NCBI GenBank assembly: GCA_003254905.1
Contig: QANU01086973.1
Location: forward strand, 18,004 to 82,003
DNA from: Nissolia schottii
Lineage: Eukaryota; Streptophyta; Magnoliopsida; Fabales; Fabaceae
DNA: 64,000 nucleotides
Direction of reading: 5' to 3'
Shown: positions 34,994-45,981 of the stretch, one piece after another
How the letters are laid out: each line of letters begins with the position of its first letter
Position numbering within the stretch: position 1 is the first letter of the stretch
Program-made: the position numbers and the translations under genes
Notes under the pieces: model-generated
Seen by the model: the letters and a program-made list of their open reading frames with translations, nothing else
Database searches by the model: none
What the model was told of the DNA's origin: nothing

Positions 34994-36669
34994 ATATATG
35001 AAAATATCTCCTGATGGAGATAGAAACCCCACCAGGACTGGTTCCAGTTTCATTTGGTCGCGTTTTGTCCGATTTATCCCCCCGCTGGTTGTCCTAAAAA
35101 TATTCCGGACATACCGCTGTGATCCATAAATTTTTCCCTTTGATCAAGGAGTTGCCGTTCAGGGATTTTCGACATTCTTGCCCGGCCAAGAACTGCCACT
35201 GGTTGTAACATCCCAATTTTCCCTTAGCAAAGATTTAGCATAATAAGTTCGGTTGCGAACCCTTTTAGAGGTTGGAAGCGTAAATTGCAGGTGTCCGTCC
35301 GTCAAGCACCGGGACGCCTGTTGTAACGTCCCGATTTTTCTTAGAGAAATAATCGTAAACGTAATTATTAAAATTAATTTTCTAACCATGATTAGAAAAT
35401 AGAGATGGGAAATTATTAGGCAGAATATCTTTAGGAAATAAAACGTGTCGCTGTAGGAAGTTCGGCAGACAACCGAAAAGCAGCTGTTCGCCGACGAAAT
35501 TTTTCGACGCGAAAAAGGTGTCCGTGAAAATAATCTCCTGGAAAAAAATTCACAAACACCTTTAAATATTAACACTCTTGGGTAGAGGGGAATTAGAGGA
35601 TCGCGGCGGTATAAACGGAATATTTTTCGGACAACCGTGCACGACGCACCGACACTGCGAGCGATAAAACACAAGCGAACCGGAACCGGAAAAAAATGAA
35701 ATCCCATCAGCCAAAGAAGAGGGCTGCACGGTTGGAAGAGATAATTTTGGACAAAAAATAGTTCCCCAAAATGTGCTTCCAAATTCCCATCACCATACCT
35801 TCCTTACACATGCCCATACCCACCCATACCTAAGGCCATGCCTTACACTATTCACCACCTTTTCTTTATTTCAAAAATATCAATTAATTTCCTCACAAAT
35901 CAGCCTCCAAAAAACGAGCTCCTCTTCCCCCAAAATCTCAAGAATTTCATCTTCTACATTCTCCCAAAAACACACACCAAACTAAGCTTCAAAGCACACC
36001 ACCAAACCACCAAGAGATCAAGCACTTCTTCCACCTCCTTCCACCTTCCACAACCGAACCACACCCCCAAAGTCTCCTCATCTTAGTTTCATTTTCTTAC
36101 ACTCACAACCAAGAGGAACAACATCATCATCCTCTTCATTGTGCAAGGTCCTCATTTTGGAGAAAGGTGACATAAAGCTTTGGGAACATCAAGGCTTGTG
36201 GAACTTCACTCCCAACTCCCTTCACCAACCTTTTTGAGAGGTGGGTAACTAGCTAAAACCATCCCTTGATGGTTCTATGCCTCTTGCATGCTTAAGTGAT
36301 TTATGAGTAAATGCCCATAACATGTGTTTTATGCCTAAAAATGAATTTTCTTGTGTTATTAATGATTTGATTAAAATGAATGTGATTTTGAATGGTTGAA
36401 ATAGGTGGGAAAAAGGTAGAATGTATGATGTGGGTAACTATGCATAAATCACCCCCTTGGTGATCTAAATATGTGTATGTGTGAATATGTGATAAAATGT
36501 GCATTTATGTGATATATGTTGAGATAATGTATGAGGTGGGTAAAAATGTGCCATTTTGTGATTTGAGGATGATAATATGTGATTTATAAATGCTGGAGTA
36601 TGTGGAAAAATGTTTTTAGTGTTGTACATGGAAGAGTTTTGAGGAAAGGTGACATAGAGCAAAAATGGG

Positions 36670-37195
36670 GTTTTTGGCATAAAAGGGCAAAATTGTCATT
36701 TCTGTAATTTCGGGTATTTAGAGTAAAAATCTGGGTTTCTTTTTATGAAAAATGGGTTCAGAGATATCAAAAACCTTGGGGTCAAGACTTGAGTCCATTG
36801 GAGTGTGGTTAACTAAAATTTTGAAGGAAATCGGTTTTATGGGCAAAAGTAGCATTTTGATCATAAAAGGGCAAAACGGGAATTTCACATCTTGGGACTG
36901 AAAAACTGGGTTTGTTTTCAGAAAATATGGGTTTATAACTATCAAAAACCTTAAGGGCAAGTCTTGAGTCCATCGGGTTTTTGAGAACAAAAATTCTAAA
37001 GAAAACAGGGCGTTTACGGGGGCGAAATGGTAATTTTGGGAAAAAGGGTAGAATTGTAATTTCGTGGTGCTGAGGTCAGAATCTGAAATTTTAGACATGA
37101 AAAATGATCTTCGGGCTATCAAAAACCTTGGGGGTAAGGTCTTGAACCTTTCCGGTTTCTGATAACTAAATACTGACAGAAAACAGACGTAGCCT
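36670..37195. repeat. Three tandem repeats of about 176 bp (cassette slot of the second LTR)
   Basis: Marker word CTATCAAAAACCTT or GATATCAAAAACCTTGG recurs at about 36765, 36940 and 37117, along with AAAGGGCAAAA, TCTTGAGTCC and GAAAACAG. It lies between GTGGGTAAC (36241) and ATGCATCATGAG (37474), the slot that holds palindrome arrays elsewhere. Confidence 0.82.
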
Positions 37196-37619
37196 ATGCT
37201 GTCATAAGGAAATAATATACGTTATGTGATTATGTTTTATATGATTATGTTGTTTATGGAACAAATGCTTGGATATGCTATGTTAGGTTTAGCAAGTGAT
37301 AGTATGCTCCCTTATGTTTATGAAAATATGAGGAATGAATGAGTTATGTTAGGATGATGCATGTAGAACATTTTCATGAGGTATGTTTATGATGAGTGCA
37401 TGACATATTTGTATAATGATGTATGTGGAACATTGCATGTAGAATATGTATGTTAGGAATGATTATGCTATCATGCATCATGAGAACTAGAGGTTAATCA
37501 CGTAAAGTTTAAAGAGCATAATTGAACCTTAGGGAACAAGTATGTAGCTATATGATAGGATGCATCTCTCTTGGCGGAAACGCCCCTCACCAGTCCCCAC
37601 AAAGGGGTGGATTGGTTAA

Positions 37620-38180
37620 TGATGAAGAATGAAAAGAAAGAAAGAAAGGATGAATGAGAACGAGGACCAGGAGTTCACGCCTGGCTCGGAAGAACAGAAT
37701 GAAAAGAAACAAAGAAAGGATGAATGAGAACGAGGACCAGGAGTTCACGCCTGGCTCGGAAGAACAAAATAAAAAGAAAGAAAGTAACGAAAGGAAGAAT
37801 GAGAAAGGGTGACGTCACGCCTAAGGTTATGAGTACGATGATGTATGAGTCCAACGCTTGGTTGCGTCGCAAGGGCCAACCCCCGCCTCCTACCCAGTGG
37901 AGGTTAGCCCGCTTGATTGGCGGCGATGGACCTAGACCCCATCGGTGGTTAGCAACCACTCTGGTGTGAGCGCAGCTGGGTCGTCAGTCAAGTTGGGAAC
38001 AGAAGTGGTTGTAGTCATTTGGCCACGGCTACATGAGCGAAGGGCTAGATGAAAAGACACTAACCCGGGTGAGCCGGTATGTGTAAGAAAAGATGAAAAG
38101 ACGCTAACCCAGGTGAGCCGGTATGCGTAAGAAAAGAAAAGAAGGATGGTAACCTGGGTGAGCCGGTATGCGTAAGAGAT
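37620..38180. repeat. Short tandem duplications in the second LTR
   Basis: Two direct copies of about 70 bp (GGATGAATGAGAACGAGGAC, GAGTTCACGCCTGG) are at 37647-37770. Three copies of a unit with CTAACCCGGGTGAGCCGGTATG and a run of AAAAGA follow at 38065-38175. Confidence 0.8.
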
Positions 38181-39306
38181 CCCCATGTTCCCCAAGCATG
38201 AGCAGATGATGAATGAGTATATGAGTATATGATGTATGAGTATATGATGCATGAGTATATGATGACGTATGAGTATGTAATGTATAAGTATATGATAATG
38301 TATATGAGCATGTGTATGAAGTAAGTACCGTCAAGAGAACGCTCGAGACGACTATGTATATACGCAAGAAAAGTTAACAAGCACGAGAACTTAGATAAGA
38401 AAAACTAGTTCCCCAGTCACCTAGTAAAGTAGATAAAACCATTCAGGACTTTAGGCCAGATAATAATCAGTAGGATGTTAGTATGCATATTCACTTAGAA
38501 ACACCCGAGCGGCTGGTTGATAAATGAGTTAAAAAGATCCCCCGATGCCAAGGTAAACCACTGAGGACGAATGTTCTCACCCCCACTCACTTATGCTTCC
38601 AGGGGCAGACGTGAGCTATGATAAGCAACGAGAGGATCAGAAAAGAACGGAGGACAAGCCACCGATGACGGACAGACAGATCTTCCAGGCTATGAAGACA
38701 CGCTGGGCTAGTGATACGCTAGCCAAACCTTTGTGATGTATATGGATGACTATAACATGTATATGTAACTTTATTATAATATTATATGATTGGTTGTACT
38801 TATCGGTGAAGGACCAGGTACTTGCTTATGTAATTATTTTATGCTATGAATGGCTATTAGTTGTATGCCTCAAGCACTATCGTTTGCCTTATATATACAC
38901 TTTGATTCACACATGGCTCATATTTCATGAATAAGCACTCAGTAGAAAAGTTTTAAATTGGTCCATATTTTCCTTAAACTAGTATTTTCGAAAAAGTAAT
39001 GAGGGACTATGAGTATTCCCACCAAGTGCTTAACAACCTAGTTAGCATTGCATACTGCTCGAGGGTATGCAGTTAGCTAGGGTGTTACACCGGTGATTTC
39101 CATTATCCCAAACCTTTCCTATTAGAGCCGAAACTCACCCGACGGCTCCGAAAAATTTATAGGGTCCCGAAACCTAGTCGCTCACCCTTCCATCTTCTGA
39201 GGGCTTGGAGGTTTAATTTCCCGTCTCGTAATTTCTCCACGCCTCTCAACTGTTTTTATGGCGCAGCCGACGAGCTTCCCGGACCGGACGAATTTGGGAT
39301 GTTACA

Positions 39307-39462
39307 GTACGAGTTATCTGGGAGAACGGGAAGGTCAAGGAACAGACTTGGGAACTAGAAGAAGACATGAAAGCGGCCTATCCAGAACTATTTCCAGGTA
39401 CAAAATTTCGAGGACGAAATTTTTCTAAGGGGGTGGAATGTAACATCTCGCTCCTTCCCTAG
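39307..39462 (+). pseudogene. pol: End of level-1 pol: chromodomain, stop inside the 3' LTR
   Basis: The frame broken at 2361 resumes at 39307 (TSD copy) with RVIWENGKVKEQTWELEEDM, the conserved tail of a chromodomain, then PELFPGTKFRGRNFSKGVE. It stays open past the PPT and stops with TAG at 39460-39462, 24 bases into the 3' LTR. The chromodomain normally guides integration to heterochromatin. This segment has no internal stop, unlike the upstream part. Confidence 0.9.
39426..39438 (+). promoter_or_regulatory. Polypurine tract of the level-1 chromovirus
   Basis: AAGGGGGTGGAA directly precedes the LTR start TGTAACATCTCG at 39439. It lies within the pol frame. Confidence 0.88.
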
Positions 39463-41026
39463 TGAAAATTTCCTTGATTAACTGTTCGTAGAGCACCCGG
39501 TAGGGATTAACACGCGAAAATTAATAGAAATTAATCTGTTTAGTTTCTCGAAACTTTGATGACACTCAAAGAGTTCCTCATGACCCTTAGAATTTGGTGG
39601 AAAAATCAAACCGTCGGAAAAACGGAGTTCCGCTCATTTTCAGACGATTCTGCAGATGCTAGAACAGTCCCGTTTGGGCCCGTTTAGCCAGTCGAACTGA
39701 GCAGAGGGCCTCAAGTCTCAGAGAACCATACCTTAGGAAGGAAAGAGTATAAAACCCTTAGAGCAACCCCGAACAGCTACTAAGAAGCGTTGGTGATCGC
39801 GGAAACGCCAGCGGAACTGCCCCATTTGGACACCGACGAGAGAAAACAGGTCAAAGGTATCTGTGAAAAATACTCCTCCGGAGAAAAATTCACAAATTCC
39901 TTTAAGTAATTATACCTTTAGGTAGAGGGGAATTAGAGGATCGCGACGGTATAAGCGGAATATTTTTCGGACGACCGTGCGCAATGCACCGAGATTGCAA
40001 ACGACCAAACAAGAGCGAAACGGGACTGGGTGGGTGTAACATCCCGTGTTCCTGTTAGAGAAATAACTGCCGAAATTAGACATAATTACTTTCTAAAGCA
40101 TGAACTAGGGAGGGTTAGGATGTAAAATTTACATGTCAAATGCCATAGGATATGGGGATAGTCGTTGTAGGAAGTCTCGCAGACAGCTGAACGGTGATTG
40201 TCTGCCGTTGTAATTTTACGACGCGTAAAAGGTATCTGTGAAAATACTCCTCCGGAGAAAAATTCACAAACACCTTTTAATTTTAATAATCTTGGGTAGA
40301 GGGAAATTAGAGGATCGCGTCGGTTCAAGCGGAATATTTTTCGGACGACCGTGCGCGACGACCCGATACTGCGCGCGATAAAAAACGAGCAAAACGGAAC
40401 CGGGAGAAAAAGGAAATCAGATTCAGCACGTGAGGAATCAGATTGGTTTGGGAAATTATTTTTTTATTTCATTTACTATTCATGATTTGACATTTTATTT
40501 ATCTTTTAAATTAATTAAATAAAAATGAAAATAGAAAATGGCATTCTTGTAATTAATAAGAAGGGTGAAAGGGTAATTTTAGGGGGCTGCATGGAGGCTA
40601 TAAATAGCCCATCCATGGCAGAAATTTTCTCAAAAAATTCCATTCTCTACCGAAACTCTGTCCGTTCGTCGACTAATCGAGCTGACCGAAGACCGACCTA
40701 AGCTTGGACCGGGATTAAGACCTCCAGGACAACTCTTTCTTGCCATCATCTTCATCAAAAACCAGCCCTAGGAAGTGGGTAACATAGGCTAGCCACCTCC
40801 TTTGGTGCTCTTTTGTTTATGTGTTTGTATGTGATTGTGTATGTAATTATTTTGTTAGAAATGTTTGGTTAGGATTTGGTTTATGTGAGCATGGTTAGGA
40901 TGTTATAGGGAGTGAATAATAGGTAAAAATGATGTATGTTTGATGCCCAAGAACTTGGAAGAAGTGAGAAAGGAGCATGGGAAAACCTTGTTGTTTTGCT
41001 TCGGTTTGAGATGCTGTACGCACCAG

Positions 41027-41360
41027 GGCGCTGAGCGGCCCAAGGGGGCGCTGAGCGGCCTGGCGCTGCACAGTACTTTGACCCGAGTCAACCTTGCGTG
41101 GTTAAAGAGCCAGGGCAGACCACTAAGCGCCGAGCAGTAGCGCTGAGCGATCTGTGACGTGGATGCTACGTAAGCGGATAAGGCTGACACAGGACTTTTG
41201 GGGAACCGGGCCAGCACTGAGCGAAGGGAAGCCTGGCACTGAGCGGTGTGAACTCGGAGCGCTGAGCGATGGGAACCTTGCGCTGAGCCAGAGTAGCCTT
41301 GCGCTGAGCGGTCAGAGGTTACAGCGCTGAGCGATGGGGGCCTGTACGCTGAGCGGCCTA
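41027..41360. repeat. GCTGAGCGG cassette in the solo LTR
   Basis: About ten copies of GCGCTGAGCGG(C/A) or one-base variants, spaced 15-40 bp. Confidence 0.9.
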
Positions 41361-42503
41361 GGGATCCGAGGGTGGTGGTTAGTTTTGTCTAAGAAACCTA
41401 GAGATGATGAGTGCTCATTCAGTTGAGCACAGACGTTGGCTTTACTGTAAGACACCTAAGGGTGGAAAGAACAAGAATATATCATAAGTATCAAGAAATG
41501 CATGCATCATGAGGTAGTGTTGCCATAGGACGTAGGGCAGCCACAGATCACTAGAATTAAATAAACTAATGTGCAAAGATGGTAATCTAATTTAGGGAAC
41601 CGGTTAAGTTTAGAGACAGGCCCGGCCACCGAGGGTCGGTGTAGCCCGAAGTGATAACATAGTTATGTAATAGGAATCCCTCTCTTGGCACGTCACACTG
41701 ACAAGCCCCTTCCCAGTCTAGCGAGTAGAACTGGTTTATGATGATGACACGCAGACAGTGATCTGAACGCGGATTTCAACCCGGAGAGAGAAAAGAAAGT
41801 AAGGAAACAGAACAAGAGCTTTTACGTCATGACGGTTAAAAGACAAGAATGATGTCCACAAAGTTCAGACAGTTGCATTTCATGTCCCAAGGGACCCCAG
41901 AAAGTCGCCCACAAAGTTTGGGTGCCGAGAAGTCGTCTTCATATCTCGGACGCACACGAGCCCTCGCGTGCCAGTGCTAGCACCAGGGTACACTCCCAAC
42001 ATTCCACTTGTGGAAGGGTTATAAGTGGTTGCGGCTGTACAGGGACCACGGTCCCGCAGTCAGCAAGGGGGTGTAGGCATCCAGTAACGAAAAGGACGCA
42101 GCCACAGGTGCGTAAGAGAAACCCCAAGCCCCTCATGCATTATTTTACTGTAAACTGTATATGAATGTATGTATAATTATATCTATATAATTATGTATGT
42201 ATGTTGGGTAAGCCGTCCGTGTGACACGTACAAGACGATCACAGTAGCACCGCGAGTCCAGTAAACAAGCGCGAATGCCTAGGTAAATAAAGATTAGAGA
42301 TCCTAGTCAGCTAGTAATTAGATAAAGCTGCTCAGGGCTTTAGGCAAGAAATAAATGGTAGGAAATGGCTAGATGCATGAACACTTAGAGATCTCCTGGG
42401 TGGCCTGAAGCTTAATTGAGTAACCAGACCTCACAACCCTATAGTTATCCACTGGGAACCAACCGTTCTCACCCCCACTCACTTATGTCTTCAGGTGAGA
42501 CCG

Positions 42504-42952
42504 ATGACTACACCGCCGCCGAGGAAGAGGCGGATCATCCGCAACATCTATAGGGCGGTAGACCTCGAGACAGGGGTCGAGACTGAGCACTGATCATTTT
42601 TGGTAGTACATGACCCCCTTCCTCTCCGAGCAGTACCCCCAGCGCCGGTTGAGCCAGCACCAGCGGATGACGAGGCGCCACCATACGAGAAAGATGTAGA
42701 GGCAGATCCCGTGTCAGTTAGGCTGCGACCTCCAAAGCCAAAGAAGAAAGGAGCCCGGATGCGCGTGACTCAGGTATACAGCCGTCGCCTTGCACTGGCT
42801 CACATGATAGCGAGGCGGGACCGTCCACTGGACCCTGGGACCCGCCAGACGTCCCGGAGCCCACGTTTGACGGGGAGGAGGAGCCTGAGGAGGCAGACCC
42901 CATGGAGGAGGACCCCATAGCGGAGGAGGAGGAGGACGATGGCGAGGAGTGA
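42504..42952 (+). pseudogene. LTR-encoded proline-rich / acidic open frame
   Basis: ATG at 42504, nine bases after the acceptor-like box, opens MTTPPPRKRRI. One TGA at 42591 interrupts. The same frame continues from 42594 with a proline-rich part (RAVPPAPVEPAPADDEAPP), a basic part (RPPKPKKKGARMRV, SRRLALAHMIARR) and then a frameshift near 42830 into a strongly acidic tail (EEEPEEADPMEED, EEEEDDGEE) that stops at 42950-42952. Position, start sequence (MS/MT, then S/T, then PPP), basic middle and acidic end all parallel the frames at 2838-3301 and 32658-33121, although this LTR is of a different subfamily. No known domain is recognised. Confidence 0.5.
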
Positions 42953-44099
42953 TCTCGAGCCCGACCAGCCTGTTCAGCACCCCTATATTCGGACCAGCTC
43001 GTTTTGCTTGTAGTTGTAGTTATATGTATTTATGCTGACAGTAGTCATTGTATATGGATGTATATTGTGTAGTAGGAGTATTTAATTATGTATAGACCAT
43101 GATAATGTATCATTATGACTCTGTATCTAGTACTTTGTAATATTTATAAATCGCTTTTTGTGGACCCTATTGAGCACTGTGTTTGATTGCCTGATTTTGG
43201 GTTATGTATGCCTAATGCTGTGAGCGTTTATTTATTATTCGTATTATACGTCTGTATGGAACATATGGTATAGTTCCCGCGCCTGGCTCTACTTTAATGA
43301 TTAAACGCTACTTGCAATCAAGAAAAAAAAATGAGTCCTTAATTTGGAATAACTATACTATTTTCTAAGTAAACTAGGGACGACCAGTATTCCCACCCAG
43401 TAGATAACAACCTAGCGGACGTAGATTATGACTTAAGCATAGGCTGCCAACCTAGGGTGTTACAGTGGGCCCCACACCTGCATTGACCACGTGATTGAAT
43501 CAGATTCCAAGGGAAAATAATTAAAAATTCAATTACCATTCATTGATTTGACCTTTGAATTATCTTTTGAATTAATTAATTATTAAAGAAAATAGAAAAG
43601 GGAATTTTGGTAATTTTGGCAAGGAGCAAAAGGGTGAATTTGGGGGACAGATCCTTGGCTATAAATAGCCCCTCCCATTCCGAATTTTTACCAAAAAAAT
43701 TTCAAGAGTACTGAAACTCTGCCCAAAAATCGTTCGGTTCAGAAACTTTTCGGGAACACTGCTAGAATTAGGAGACCGGTTCAAGAGGCTATTCACCCAA
43801 GGATCCTACATCTTTTCCACCCTCTCCAGCCTTCTTTGCAGCCCCAAGAAAGTGGGTAAACTTGGTTTGTTCATCTCCTTGGAGCTTGTGTTTATTTGTG
43901 TTTGGTTTTAATGATTATGTAAACTATGATGAAATATGTTAGAACTGTTATGCTAGGGTTAGGCAGATGATTCTGAAAGGTCCTGTGACCTGGACTAGAT
44001 AGGAATATGAGTATTGGAATATGTGTAAAAAACCCAAGAAGTGTCCATGAGAAAGGATGACAAGAAACCAAGAAAACCAAAGAAGCATGCTGCTGTTCG

Positions 44100-44400
44100 C
44101 CCAGGTATCGCTGAGCGGCCTCATGAGTCATTGAACGATCTCATGAACCGCTGAGCGGCCTTTGTGAACCGCTGAGCGAAGTGTACCGCTGAGCGGCCCT
44201 ATGCTTCACTGAGCGGCTCAGGCTGAACTTAGAGATAAGGATGGAAAATGTTTCTAGAACCTGGTGTCAAACCGTTGAGCGGTCCATATAACCGTTGAGT
44301 GGCCTGAGAGCCCTTTGAAAATGATTTTGATAAAGTGAAAGAACAAGTCTCAAGGACCCCTGAGTAGACCCAAAGCCGCGCTGACCGGCCTATGAGGCAG
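44100..44400. repeat. GCTGAGCGG cassette in the level-1 3' LTR
   Basis: Copies such as CGCTGAGCGGCCT, CGCTGAGCGAAG and CGTTGAGCGG, spaced 15-40 bp, in the usual slot. Confidence 0.88.
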
Positions 44401-45981
44401 GAAACTCATGGAAACTGTCTTGGGCACATAGTCCAACAAGCAAAGATTTAATGGATGTACTTGATGGATGTATGTAACATGTAAGATGTATGTGGACCAT
44501 TGCATGTAGCATAGTGATGATTATAATGTGTATGTTATCATGCTTCATGAGGACCAGGTTGTCAATAAGTGTTAGGACAACCTTAGCACACTAGAAGTTA
44601 ATCACGTAAAGCTTAAAGATCATAATTGAACATTAGGGAACAAGTATGTAGTTAAATGACAGTAAGTATCTCTTGGCGGACACGCCCCTCACCAGTCCCA
44701 AAAGGGTGGATTGGTTAAGAGTGATGAATGAAAAGAAAGAAAAGAAATGATGAATGAGAAAGGGTGACGTCACACCTAAGTTATGATGATGATGATGTAT
44801 GAGTCCAATGCCTGGCTGCGTCGGAGGGCCGTCCCCACCTCCTACCTAGTGGAGGTTAGCCCACTTGATTGGCGGCGATAGATTATCGGTGGTTCGCAAC
44901 CACTCTGGTGTGAGCACAGCTGGGTCATCATCAAGTTGGGAACAGAAGTGGTTGTAGTCGTATGGCCACGACTACATGGGCGAAGGACTAGATGAGAGGG
45001 ACGTGACCCCGGGCCCGAAGTTCGCCTGGGGATGTTCAAGAAAGAAAATGAGAAGGACGTAACCCTGGGCCGAAGTTCACCCAAGGCCGTCAATACAAGA
45101 AGGACGTAACTCGGACCGAAGTTCATCCGGGAAGCGTAAGAGAACCCCATGCATAAAGTATGAAATGAATGAAAATGCAATGATATGATGAATGAGTATG
45201 TAATGTATAAGTATATGATAATGTATATGAGCATGTGTATGAAGTGAGTATCGTCAAGAGAACACTCGGGACTGCTATGTATGTACGCAAGAAAAGCTAA
45301 TAAGCACGAGAACTTAGATAAGAAAGATTAGATCCCCAGTCACCTAGTAAAGTAGATAAAGCCGTTCAGGACTTTAGGCCAGATAATAATCAGTAGGATG
45401 TTAGTGTGCATGTAAACATAGAGATCTCCTGAGCAGCCTTGTTCATAAGTGAGTAAAGAAGTACCCCCATGCTAAGGTTAACCACTGAGGACGACTGTTC
45501 TCACCCCCACTCGCTTATGCTTCCAGGAGCAGGCAAAGACTATAAGGGCTACGAGGAGCCATATGAGGAGTTACCTGCGGAGCAGTGATAGCCCGAGGGC
45601 GGATTACCAGAAGACCATGCTTTTTGATACATTCTGATATGTATTTTGATGTATTTGACTTGTATATGTAACTATTATGATATTCTATTGGTTGTAATTT
45701 GTGATGGACTAGATACTTGTTTATGTAATTGTCTATGCCCAGAATGACTATTACTCGTAAGCTCAAGTTGAGCTATCGTTTGTATTATACGTTTTGATTC
45801 ACGCGTGGCTCATACTTTGCAAATAAAGCAACAAGTAGAAAAGTTTTAAAATGGTCCATATTTTCCTTAATCTGGGATTTTTGAAAGATAATAAAGGGCT
45901 ATAAGTAATCCCACCAAATGATTAATAACCTAGTGAGCATTGCGTACTACTCGAGGGTATGCAGTTAGCTAGGGTGTTACA

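Larger units (their letters stand above)
35204..39089 (+). mobile_element. Hybrid LTR insertion (start of one LTR, then a second complete LTR)
   Basis: 35204-35331 is the first 128 bp of an LTR (TGTAACATCCCAATTTTCCC) related to the reverse complement of the LTR end at 62554. At 35332 a second LTR starts (TGTAACGTCCCGATTTTTC) and runs 3,758 bp to GGGTGTTACA at 39089. Flanks are CTGGT (35199-35203) and CCGGT (39090-39094), a TSD with one mismatch. The uninterrupted site is at about 8460 in the left LTR. The rest of the first LTR is missing, so the hybrid probably formed by recombination between two LTRs. Confidence 0.82.
2362..39306 (-). mobile_element. Level-2 LTR retrotransposon without gag/pol (LARD-like), host of further insertions
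   Basis: Two related LTRs (2362-8663 and 32182-39306) bound the element, which is flanked by TSD gtacg. On the minus strand a primer-binding site starts right after the right-hand LTR (TGGTACCAGAG, close to the initiator tRNA-Met complement) and a polypurine tract (AAGGGGGGTGGGA) precedes the left-hand LTR, so the element reads right to left. Without later insertions each LTR is about 3.2 kb. The internal region is only about 3.3 kb (8664-10443, 13088-14548, 16247-16279 and 32116-32181) and has no gag, protease, RT or integrase. Its only recognisable coding sequence is an antisense pseudogene. It must have depended on proteins from another element. Non-autonomous LARD is the best label. Confidence 0.9.
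32182..39306 (-). mobile_element. 5' LTR of the level-2 element (interrupted)
   Basis: It starts TGAAACACCCTAGCTAGTCG and ends GGGATGTTACA on the plus strand. LTR pieces are 32182-35203 and 39090-39306, with the hybrid LTR insertion 35204-39089 between them. It holds the LTR open frame (32658-33121), cassette (34242-34485), GTTACCCAC (34703), TATA (34881-34894), an (ATTT)n run (about 34961-34993) and the U3 block (35096-35107). Confidence 0.92.
40035..43464 (+). mobile_element. Solo chromovirus-type LTR (3,430 bp)
   Basis: TGTAACATCCCGTGTTCC...CTAGGGTGTTACA with perfect TSDs. Landmarks are the U3 block (40330-40341), TATA (40596-40609), GTGGGTAAC (40775-40783), the GCTGAGCGG cassette (41027-41360), ATGCATGCATCATGAGG (about 41499), the acceptor-like box (42466-42494) and an LTR open frame (42504-42952). 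Confidence 0.95.
40030..43469. repeat. TSD gtggg pair flanking the solo LTR 40035-43464
   Basis: GTGGG at 40030-40034 and 43465-43469. Confidence 0.94.
39439..45981 (+). mobile_element. 3' LTR of the level-1 chromovirus (interrupted)
   Basis: LTR pieces are 39439-40034 and 43470-45981, about 3.1 kb together. Landmarks in sense order are the U3 block CGGAATATTTTT (39956-39967), TATA GGCTATAAATAGCC (43667-43680), GTGGGTAAA (43852), the GCTGAGCGG cassette (about 44100-44400), CATGCTTCATGAGG (44529), a protein-poor region, the acceptor-like box (45498-45526) and the end GGGTGTTACA (45981). The 5' LTR lies outside the window, so the TSD cannot be checked. Confidence 0.9.
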
